A DNA stretch of 12,677 nucleotides from Bdellovibrionales bacterium (GTDB lineage: Bacteria; Bdellovibrionota; Bdellovibrionia; Bdellovibrionales; UBA1609): NCBI GenBank assembly GCA_020435185.1, contig JAGRAA010000355.1, positions 1 to 12,677 on the forward strand, given 5' to 3'. Positions 7,064 to 12,677 of the stretch are shown piece by piece. Position 1 is the stretch's first letter; each line of letters begins with the position of its first letter. The notes below the pieces were generated by a model that saw only the letters and a program-made list of their open reading frames with translations, searched no databases and had not been told where the DNA came from. Position numbers and translations under genes: made by a program.

Positions 7064-7780
7064 ATGAGAAATTTTATTAAAAATTTGGCTGAAAAATTAC
7101 AAGTTGAATCTCAAGAACAAAGAAGAGAAAAAAGAGTCAGTGTTCTTAAAGAAATGACGGTTATCCTCACTATCAACGATAACATTCAACTCAATGTAGC
7201 TAATCTCTCCTTTAATGGATTAGCCTTTAAAGCGGCTAATGATACCTTATACCACATAGGAGACCGCATTGAAGGTAGCCTCAATGTCAATGGACATCAC
7301 TTTCACATCCAGGGTCACATACGCCACTTTAATAAAAATCAAGGGCTTGTAGGATGTCTCATTGAAAACTCTGATGACAATTATATGAATCGGTTTTTAA
7401 ATGAATATAAAAATGAATTAGAAAAAGTCCATCATAAAAACGCCTCTCGAAATCCCGACCGAGTAGGTACACCTCATTGGCACCTTGAAGGACAGTACGA
7501 ATTGTTTTTTATCGAAAGAAATCATAAAATATCTAAAATTCAAATTGTTCATAACAGAGACGTTCTAGAATTCAATCAAGGAAAAATTTATTTCGGTATT
7601 GCTGACGAAAAAATGGATAGAAACAACGTTTATTTTGACGGCATTGAGATTATATCCAAAAAAAGAAAATTGCCCATTGAGTTTATTAAAAATGCGGCTC
7701 AATTCGTTAAATCGCTCCCAACTTTAGAAACTGATTATAAAACCCAAATTATCAATAAGCTTAAAAAATCTATACGCTAA
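7064..7780 (+). CDS. PilZ-domain c-di-GMP receptor with an extra C-terminal domain
   Basis: Residues about 17-115 form a PilZ domain with both c-di-GMP motifs intact: R20-x3-R24 (RREKR) and N47-x-S-x-x-G52 (NLSFNG). It should therefore bind cyclic di-GMP. Residues about 135-238 are a separate, mostly beta region (GQYELFFIERNHKISKIQIV, then LEFNQGKIYFG) ending in a lysine-rich helix. I recall similar tails on Bdellovibrio PilZ proteins but cannot name the domain. No membrane segment is present. The ATG is 6 bases after the oxidoreductase stop and has no good ribosome site, so it probably depends on translation of the upstream gene. The gene ends 2 bases from the stop of the opposing helicase. 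PilZ is secure; the target process is unknown. Confidence 0.88.
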   Translation: MRNFIKNLAEKLQVESQEQRREKRVSVLKEMTVILTINDNIQLNVANLSFNGLAFKAANDTLYHIGDRIEGSLNVNGHHFHIQGHIRHFNKNQGLVGCLIENSDDNYMNRFLNEYKNELEKVHHKNASRNPDRVGTPHWHLEGQYELFFIERNHKISKIQIVHNRDVLEFNQGKIYFGIADEKMDRNNVYFDGIEIISKKRKLPIEFIKNAAQFVKSLPTLETDYKTQIINKLKKSIR

Positions 7781-7782
7781 AA

Positions 7783-9015
7783 TTAGATGAAGTCTGAATA
7801 GAATTCTTTGAACTTTTGATCGGCTTTAATAGAGCTTTTTGACCAAGATTGAATATAAATATGATCAGGATCTCGAACCCGACTTAATGCCACATAAGCA
7901 TGCCCAGGCTCCCATAAAGACTTTAAGTCCACAATCATGCGATCAAGAGTCATCCCTTGTGACTTATGAATGGTTGCTGCATAAGCCAAAGACAACGGAA
8001 AATTACGAATTGCGGCGACTTCCTTTCCTTCTGAATCCAGCATTGAAAATGTCGCTTTTTCTATATTTGCAACCCGACCGTTTTCTAATTCTACCAAAAT
8101 ATTTTCAGAAGAAATATCCTCAACCCGACCAGAGGAACCGTTTACCCATCGGCCTCTTGGATCATTTTGTCTGATCATCACACGGCAATTGCGTTTTATA
8201 CTCACCATCTCTCCAACAGGAGCGTTTTGAAGAAGTTGCTTAATATATCTTTCAGGTCCAAATACCTCAGAAGAGAACTCCACAAGCTCTTCGTCGATTT
8301 CTTGTAATCGTCTCATATTGTAAGCGTCTGTTTGATTTCTTCTTGGAAACAATCGAGTCCCTACTAAGTCATCGGAATCACCAATCTGTTTGCCGTTTAA
8401 AAAATTTTCTACTTGAGTATCACAGACACCTAAACGAACCTTTTTTAATAAATCTAAAAAGTGTTGATCCTCTGATCGAACATTTTGTTTCATAAAAACC
8501 GTATTAAAATCAGACCTCTTCCAAAGAGGATCCATAAAAGCCCATTTCTTTGGCCCCCATTTCTGAACTGGAGGAAGTTGGGCAAAGTCGCCAACAGCCA
8601 CAACACGTAGACCTCCCCAAGGAGATGAATCATCTCTCACCTTGCGACAGATATCTTCAGCAGCACTGAGAACCTCAGCAGAAAGCATTGAAACTTCGTC
8701 TAAAACAAAACCTTCAATTCTTTTAATTCTACGGACTGTATTCTTGTTATCAAGAGCTCTATTTACGGTAGCCTGATGACCTCCCTCCATAATCCCCAGT
8801 CCAAAAAAGGAATGAAATGTTCTTCCCCCTACCAAGACTGCCGCCGCGCCAGTACTGGCCAAAACTGGAAAATATTTGTCATCTATATTTTTTATAAAGT
8901 GTTTTATTATATAACTTTTACCACAACCAGCAGGCCCAGTAATAAACACGTTCTGGGTACTGTTTAAGGCTTCAATTGCTTTTATTTGACAGTCTGTAAA
9001 ATTCTCTGATATCAC
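7783..9015 (-). CDS. PIF1-like superfamily 1B DNA helicase
   Basis: The 410-residue protein has the SF1 helicase motifs in order: Walker A GPAGCGKS (27-34), Walker B LDEVSM (105-110), motif III VGDFAQLPPV (141-150), motif V IHKSQGMTLD (349-358) and motif VI YVALSRVR (374-381) with an arginine finger candidate at R379. This set, with a short total length, is typical of PIF1/RecD2-like 5'-3' helicases acting on forks, recombination intermediates or G-quadruplexes. No extra nuclease or accessory domain is fused. The start is GTG at 9013-9015; an in-frame TAG lies a few codons upstream, and the fold begins immediately after (FTDCQIKAIEAL). There is no convincing Shine-Dalgarno. It is a single-gene unit, divergent from the rhodanese gene by 23 bases. 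Nothing nearby suggests a defence or plasmid role. Confidence 0.92.
   Translation of the reverse strand: MISENFTDCQIKAIEALNSTQNVFITGPAGCGKSYIIKHFIKNIDDKYFPVLASTGAAAVLVGGRTFHSFFGLGIMEGGHQATVNRALDNKNTVRRIKRIEGFVLDEVSMLSAEVLSAAEDICRKVRDDSSPWGGLRVVAVGDFAQLPPVQKWGPKKWAFMDPLWKRSDFNTVFMKQNVRSEDQHFLDLLKKVRLGVCDTQVENFLNGKQIGDSDDLVGTRLFPRRNQTDAYNMRRLQEIDEELVEFSSEVFGPERYIKQLLQNAPVGEMVSIKRNCRVMIRQNDPRGRWVNGSSGRVEDISSENILVELENGRVANIEKATFSMLDSEGKEVAAIRNFPLSLAYAATIHKSQGMTLDRMIVDLKSLWEPGHAYVALSRVRDPDHIYIQSWSKSSIKADQKFKEFYSDFI
8986..9015 (+). promoter_or_regulatory. Sigma-70-type promoter of the rhodanese/HAD operon, inside the helicase gene
   Basis: TTGACA (8986-8991) is a perfect -35. After 18 bases TATCAC (9010-9015) gives a 4/6 -10 with an upstream TG extension (TGA-TATCAC). 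A start near 9022 would leave a leader of about 17 bases containing the AGAGGA ribosome site before the ATG at 9039. It overlaps the first codons of the opposing helicase gene. Confidence 0.6.
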
Positions 9016-9038
9016 AGTAAGAATCTAGAGGACTTCTA

Positions 9039-9410
9039 ATGGCATTTCAATTTAAAAATAAATATCCTTTAATCGACCACCAAGAGGTCTATGAAGTATT
9101 AGCTGATGAGCTGGTAAATGCATTAGAACACGTAGTCCTTATTGACGTCCGAGAATCGGAAGAACTCGATGGTCCACTCGGATACATACAACAAGTCCAT
9201 CATATTCCTTTAGCTCAGCTCAATGAAGAGCTCCCTAGGTTTAATAAAGACGAAACTATCGTTTTTGTTTGTGCGGCCGGCTCAAGATCCATATATGCGG
9301 CGCTCGCGGCCTCTAGAGAAGGATTTTTAGATGTAGCCAGCATGGCTGGTGGAATGCAAATATGGAATGCCAAGGGATTTCCGACAAAATTTAATAAAAG
9401 TGGTGAATAA
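9039..9410 (+). CDS. Single-domain rhodanese-like sulfurtransferase
   Basis: This 123-residue protein is one rhodanese domain: LIDVRESEEL (34-43) and the catalytic loop C78-AAGSRS (78-84) with the active cysteine and the arginine that form the persulfide pocket, followed by AGGMQIWNAKGFP near the end. The C-x-x-G-x-R-S loop resembles GlpE/PspE-type thiosulfate sulfurtransferases; the natural acceptor cannot be read from sequence. It has no signal peptide, so it is cytosolic. AGAGGA lies 7 bases before the ATG, a strong ribosome site. The stop is directly followed by the ATG of the nucleotidase gene, so the two are one transcript. The catalytic residues look intact. Confidence 0.93.
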   Translation: MAFQFKNKYPLIDHQEVYEVLADELVNALEHVVLIDVRESEELDGPLGYIQQVHHIPLAQLNEELPRFNKDETIVFVCAAGSRSIYAALAASREGFLDVASMAGGMQIWNAKGFPTKFNKSGE

Positions 9411-10796
9411 ATGAGTTCTTATAATAACGTCTATGTCAATCGAACCTTAAACATGAAACACATCCATTATATCGGTTTAGATATGGACCACACTCTCATT
9501 AGATACAAAAGTGAGAATTTTGAAAAGCTGGCGCATAAAGCCATGATAGACAAACTCATTAGTGATTTAGGATATCCTCAAAGTTTAAAAAGCTTACAGC
9601 TAGATTATTCTCGGGCCATACGTGGGTTAGTTATTGATAAGGCTCGAGGCAATCTTTTGAAACTCTCTCGTCATGCTGCTATTAGAGAAAGTTATCATGG
9701 ATTAACTCGAATCGATTATAAAGCTCAAAAAAAATTATATAAAAGCACCTATATAGATCTGAGTGATAGTAACTTTGATACAGTAGACACTTCTTTTTCT
9801 GTTGCCTTTGCGACTTTGTTTGCTCAATTGGTTGATCTTAAAGACGGTGTTGAAAATAAATCTTTGCCCGATTATAATACCATGGCCGCTGACCTAACCA
9901 TAGTACTTGATAGAGCCCATAGAGATGGAACTATAAAAGATGAAGTAAAGAATAATCTTGAAGAATACATCATTCCCGACAAAGAGTTAGTCCTAGGATT
10001 AGAACGATACAAGCGCCACGGAAAAAAAATCTTTGTACTTACTAATTCAGAATTCTTTTACACAAAACTTCTACTGGACTACGCTATTCAGCCGTATTTG
10101 ACTGAGCATAAATCCTGGGAAGATCTTTTTGAGTTTGTAATCACAATGGCGCAAAAACCTCGGTTCTTTTACGATAACTTAAAGTTTTTACGAATTGATC
10201 CCAAAGATGGCTCAATGACTAATCTAGACGGAAAGTTAGAAAAGGGCGGCATCTACCAAGGTGGATGTGCCCATCAGTTCACTTCGGATTTAAATCTTTC
10301 TCCTGATGAAATTTTATACATCGGTGATCACATCTATGGTGATATTGTTCGCTTAAAGAAAGACTGTTCATGGAGAACAGCCCTTGTTGTTGAAGAACTT
10401 GACGATGAAGTTGAGAACTTAATCAAAGTAAAAAATATTTCAGAAAAAATAGAAGCTCTTATGCGCGAAAAGGTACCTGTAGAGAAAGACATTAGCGATT
10501 TAATTTCTGATCAAATTGAACATAGTCATAAAAAAAATGAAGCTCAGATTTCTGAAAATATGAAAAAAATCGAAACTATAGACAAAAGCATTTCTGCTCT
10601 TATTACAGAGAGACAAAAAGAATTTAATCCTTATTGGGGAGAATTTTTACGAGCAGGTATAGAAGAAAGCTATATCGCCTACCAAATAGAACGTTTTGCC
10701 TGTATTTATATGGCAAAATTAGCAGACTTATTTTCTCAATCTCCGCGAACTTATTTTCGTTCAGAATTGAGGCTCATGCCACACGAGTTAATTTAA
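9411..10796 (+). CDS. HAD-superfamily 5'-nucleotidase, IMP/GMP-specific (cN-II) type
   Basis: The 461-residue protein matches the cN-II-like branch of HAD phosphatases (PF05761 type) that dephosphorylate purine nucleoside monophosphates. Motif I is D24-M-D26 (GLDMDHTLIRY), with D24 as nucleophile. Motif II is T211-N-S213 after KIFVL. Motif IV is GDHIYGD (305-311) with D306 and D311 for magnesium, followed by the family signature RLKKDCSWRT. A large helical cap lies between motifs I and II (about 35-200). Residues about 335-405 look like a charged coiled coil, and the tail ends SPRTYFRSELRLMPHE. The length is normal for the family. It begins immediately after the rhodanese stop (TAAATG), so translation is coupled. 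A role in purine turnover is inferred from the family; the link with the rhodanese is unexplained. Confidence 0.9.
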   Translation: MSSYNNVYVNRTLNMKHIHYIGLDMDHTLIRYKSENFEKLAHKAMIDKLISDLGYPQSLKSLQLDYSRAIRGLVIDKARGNLLKLSRHAAIRESYHGLTRIDYKAQKKLYKSTYIDLSDSNFDTVDTSFSVAFATLFAQLVDLKDGVENKSLPDYNTMAADLTIVLDRAHRDGTIKDEVKNNLEEYIIPDKELVLGLERYKRHGKKIFVLTNSEFFYTKLLLDYAIQPYLTEHKSWEDLFEFVITMAQKPRFFYDNLKFLRIDPKDGSMTNLDGKLEKGGIYQGGCAHQFTSDLNLSPDEILYIGDHIYGDIVRLKKDCSWRTALVVEELDDEVENLIKVKNISEKIEALMREKVPVEKDISDLISDQIEHSHKKNEAQISENMKKIETIDKSISALITERQKEFNPYWGEFLRAGIEESYIAYQIERFACIYMAKLADLFSQSPRTYFRSELRLMPHELI

Positions 10797-10806
10797 CGAG
10801 TTAGAT

Positions 10807-11154
10807 ATGAAGATCAGCACAATGACTTTCAAAACTTTCTTGATTATAGCTCTACTTCCATTGTCTGGTTATGCTAAAAATCAATCACCCACTAAAACTA
10901 TGGACCAAGTTTGTTTAGAAGCCTCTCAAAAATGGGTAAAAAAAACCGAAGCCAAAGAAACAAAAGTCGCGATGAATAAAATAAAAGTCTCTGAATCAAA
11001 GATTTTAGGCAGTGGTGCTTTACTTGTCCTTACTCATCTTTTTGTAGATGGCCCTAATACTGGTGAAAATACCCACTGGGAAGTCGTCGGTGAGTTCGAT
11101 TATAAAAGAGCTTTATGTAAAATTCTAACGGGCAAAAGGCATTGGCCACATTAA
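10807..11154 (+). CDS. Small exported protein of unknown function
   Basis: I do not recognise this 115-residue protein. Residues 1-23 look like a Sec signal peptide: lysines at 2 and 9, a hydrophobic core FLIIALLPLS, and a GYA site before K24. There is no lipobox cysteine at the cleavage site, so it is probably periplasmic or secreted rather than a lipoprotein. The mature part has two cysteines (C36, C104) that could form one disulfide, a lysine-rich segment (44-65) and a beta-like stretch ALLVLTHLFVD. It starts 10 bases after the nucleotidase stop and is probably the last gene of that operon. A second in-frame ATG five codons on would shorten the signal peptide. The signal peptide and codon pattern make it a credible gene; function is unknown. 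Confidence 0.75.
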   Translation: MKISTMTFKTFLIIALLPLSGYAKNQSPTKTMDQVCLEASQKWVKKTEAKETKVAMNKIKVSESKILGSGALLVLTHLFVDGPNTGENTHWEVVGEFDYKRALCKILTGKRHWPH

Positions 11155-11198
11155 GAGAATCTCAATGGCTTCAGCCCTCTTCTTTTATTTTTGGCTTA

Positions 11199-11217
11199 GA
11201 TTAAAAAAAGTTTAATC
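11199..11217. repeat. AT-rich inverted repeat GATTAAA-AAAAG-TTTAATC
   Basis: A perfect 7-base inverted repeat around a 5-base loop lies between the small exported gene and the DUF2520 gene. It is almost all A/T and has no following T-run, so it is a poor terminator; it could be an operator for the pantothenate operon. Upstream, a T-rich stretch (about 11178-11192) follows a short GGC-TTCA-GCC hairpin and may be a weak terminator. Confidence 0.35.
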
Positions 11218-11261
11218 AAATCAACAACTCGACTCGACGCGTAAACAAAGCCAGATTAGTG

Positions 11262-11291
11262 TTGGAGCAATCCTACTATCTAGTGTATTTT
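11262..11291 (+). promoter_or_regulatory. Possible promoter of the DUF2520-panB operon
   Basis: TTGGAG (11262-11267), 18 bases, then TATTTT (11286-11291). It would start transcription near 11298, leaving room for the GAGGA ribosome site (11303-11307) before the ATG at 11315. Both boxes are imperfect, so this is a weak call supported mainly by position. Confidence 0.35.
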
Positions 11292-11314
11292 TTTGAAGAA
11301 ATGAGGACTTGATC

Positions 11315-12163
11315 ATGGGACAGGTACCTGTAGAAAAAACGGATATTTTAAATAAAATCGAATCTGGCATTCCGCTTCGATATGCCATTGTTGGTTCAGG
11401 CAAGCTTGCCCGTCACCTAAAACATTATTTTCTTATCAAAAAACTCCCCCTTCAATTGTGGTCTAGAAACTCCAACCCCGATTTCAACACTAGGTTAAAA
11501 AATGATCATCTAAATAAATTTGATCGATTACGAGAAACCATTAAAAGTGTCGACATTGTTTGCTTGGCATTAAGCGACGGAAGCCTTGAGGGTTTTTATA
11601 ATTTTAATAAACAAATCTTAGAAGACAAATTTGTGGTTCATTTCTCAGGAGCTCTAACCATCCCTGACGTCTACAGCGCGCACCCTTTAATGAGCTTTGG
11701 CAACAAACTCTACGATAAAGCCACTTATGAATCCATTCCTTTTATTACCGAAAAAACTCATTATCCATTGTCTAAAGTTTTTCCTCTTTTGCCCAACCCA
11801 AGTTTTGCCATCGATTCAGCACTAAAACCTCTTTATCACAGCTATTGCGTATTGGCGGGCAACATGAGCACTATTTTATGGCAAGAAGTCTTTGAGCGGT
11901 TTGGAACAAATCTAAAACTTCCTAAAGAAGTACTTATCCCCTACTTACTGCAAATTTATCGTAACCTCATCGAAGACCCTAAAGAAGCCTTAACCGGTCC
12001 TCTACAAAGAAATGACTTAGATACTATTCATAGAAACCTCGTCGCCTTAAATGACGACTCTCTACAGCAAGTCTATGAAAGCTTTGTGTCTTTTAAAGCG
12101 AAACAACTCAAAGAAAAATCATCTCTCTCTCATACACAGGATAATAAAAATGAAAACACCTGA
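11315..12163 (+). CDS. Rossmann-fold/DUF2520 oxidoreductase, candidate PanG-type ketopantoate reductase
   Basis: The 282-residue protein begins with a 20-residue lead and then a dinucleotide-binding motif G27-S-G29-K-L-A32 (YAIVGSGKLARHL). Next comes HFSGALTIPDVYSAHPL (109-125), the conserved H-S-G ... HP segment of this family. The helical C-terminal DUF2520 domain contains LAGNMSTILWQEV and LTGPLQRNDLDTIHRNL (227-242), very close to the family pattern TGP-x2-R-x-D. Overlap with panB by 14 bases puts it in pantothenate synthesis, where the expected next enzyme is ketopantoate reductase (NADPH, ketopantoate to pantoate). A family of this kind, PanG, does this in some bacteria lacking panE; I apply that by inference. 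The ATG at 11315 has GAGGA 7 bases upstream; a TTG two codons earlier is less likely. Family call strong, reaction moderate. Confidence 0.85.
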   Translation: MGQVPVEKTDILNKIESGIPLRYAIVGSGKLARHLKHYFLIKKLPLQLWSRNSNPDFNTRLKNDHLNKFDRLRETIKSVDIVCLALSDGSLEGFYNFNKQILEDKFVVHFSGALTIPDVYSAHPLMSFGNKLYDKATYESIPFITEKTHYPLSKVFPLLPNPSFAIDSALKPLYHSYCVLAGNMSTILWQEVFERFGTNLKLPKEVLIPYLLQIYRNLIEDPKEALTGPLQRNDLDTIHRNLVALNDDSLQQVYESFVSFKAKQLKEKSSLSHTQDNKNENT

Positions 12164-12677
12164 TTTTAAAAGAAAAAAAATAGAAAAATCTAAAATCACA
12201 ATGCTCACTTGTTATGACTATTGGTCAGCTTGTTTGCTCAATACGACTAATGTAGATTGTTTGTTAGTGGGCGACAGCCTCGGAATGGTCATGCATGGCT
12301 TCAAATCCACTATTCCAGTAACTACAGAACTGACGACTATTCATGTTTCTGCAGTCGCCAAAGGGGCCCCCGATAAGTTTATCGTCGGAGATATGCCTTT
12401 TTTGTCTTACCGCAAAAGCCTCGATATCAATATGAAAAATGTCGAGCAATTAATCCAAGCAGGTGCGAGTGCGATCAAACTAGAGGGATGCAAAGGAAAC
12501 CTTGATCTCATAGAACATATAGTAGATTCAGGAGTACCTGTTATGGGACACCTAGGACTCACCCCTCAATCTATTAATCAATTGGGAGGATTTAAAGTTC
12601 AAGGAAGAGAGCCAGACGCTCTAGAAAAAATAAACAGTGAGGCTCTTACTCTTCAAGAAGCTGGTTGTTTTTCGGTA
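12150..12677 (+). CDS. panB: 3-methyl-2-oxobutanoate hydroxymethyltransferase PanB, 3' end outside window
   Basis: PanB adds a hydroxymethyl group from methylenetetrahydrofolate to 2-oxoisovalerate to form ketopantoate, the first committed step to pantothenate and CoA. The visible 176 residues (of about 265 usual) start ITMLTCYDYWSA and carry the metal and substrate residues of the E. coli enzyme at matching places: D42-S43 in VGDSLGMV, D81 in GDMPF, K110 and E112 in IKLEG, and H134 in MGHLGLTPQS. The catalytic glutamate near 180 lies beyond the right edge. The ATG at 12150 has AGGA 8 bases upstream and overlaps the end of the DUF2520 gene by 14 bases, so they are coupled. The frame is open to the edge with no damage. 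Confidence 0.96.
   Translation, partial: MKTPDFKRKKIEKSKITMLTCYDYWSACLLNTTNVDCLLVGDSLGMVMHGFKSTIPVTTELTTIHVSAVAKGAPDKFIVGDMPFLSYRKSLDINMKNVEQLIQAGASAIKLEGCKGNLDLIEHIVDSGVPVMGHLGLTPQSINQLGGFKVQGREPDALEKINSEALTLQEAGCFSV

Noticed and set aside
7839..8174. 111-codon plus-strand frame inside the helicase gene.
   Set aside because: It is antisense to conserved helicase motifs, with no ribosome site and no recognisable domain.
7783..10796. Helicase, rhodanese and HAD nucleotidase considered as a defence island.
   Set aside because: Each matches a common housekeeping-type family, there is no toxin, nuclease or effector fusion, and no mobile-element signs.
10471..11334. 13-base direct repeat AGGTACCTGTAGA at 10471-10483 and 11322-11334, encoding VPVEK in both the HAD and DUF2520 genes.
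   Set aside because: About one such 13-base match is expected by chance in a window of this size and composition, and the proteins are otherwise unrelated here.
12264..12449. Minus-strand frame inside panB.
   Set aside because: PanB motifs are intact on the other strand; this frame is a shadow.

Overview
The window is AT-rich, gene-dense bacterial chromosome with short intergenic gaps, several coupled operons and no visible mobile elements, tRNA/rRNA genes or CRISPR. A CheA-like soluble kinase, a STAS protein with a remnant ribbon tail, a REC-PATAN regulator, a PilZ protein with an extra C-terminal domain and an IMP/GMP-type HAD nucleotidase occur together. This suggests a motile Gram-negative of the old deltaproteobacterial grouping, most likely a low-GC member of Bdellovibrionota. 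That assignment is inference from gene content, not from a marker gene.

Left part (1-3923, minus strand) is a signalling block. Reading right to left it encodes a STAS-domain protein, a 643-residue PAS-PAS-HPt-HATPase kinase related to CheA but without its CheW-like domain, a CheY-like single-domain receiver, and, after a 93-base gap, a REC-PATAN response regulator cut by the window edge. The first three are tightly coupled, with each Shine-Dalgarno overlapping the preceding stop. Both gaps that could start transcription contain the same pattern, TAAA-N16-TCCGAT, resembling a flagellar sigma-28 (FliA) promoter with one extra base in the spacer.

Middle part: a stand-alone ribD (riboflavin synthesis) is on the minus strand. 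Divergent from it is a plus-strand operon of a GNAT acetyltransferase with a C-terminal cysteine cluster, an FAD-dependent DAO-family oxidoreductase (ATGA overlap) and a PilZ protein. A PIF1-like helicase on the minus strand converges on the PilZ gene with only 2 bases between the stops.

Right part (plus strand): a rhodanese gene begins 23 bases from the helicase start, so its best promoter lies inside the helicase gene. It is followed with zero spacing by a HAD 5'-nucleotidase and then a small exported protein. The window ends in a pantothenate pair: a Rossmann/DUF2520 protein, proposed here as the ketopantoate reductase (PanG-type), overlapping by 14 bases the start of panB, which runs off the right edge.

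The most interesting candidate is the STAS / HPt-kinase / CheY / REC-PATAN module. It looks like a chemotaxis-type phosphorelay without a CheW array, possibly under motility-sigma control, whose STAS partner has lost all four ribbon cysteines.
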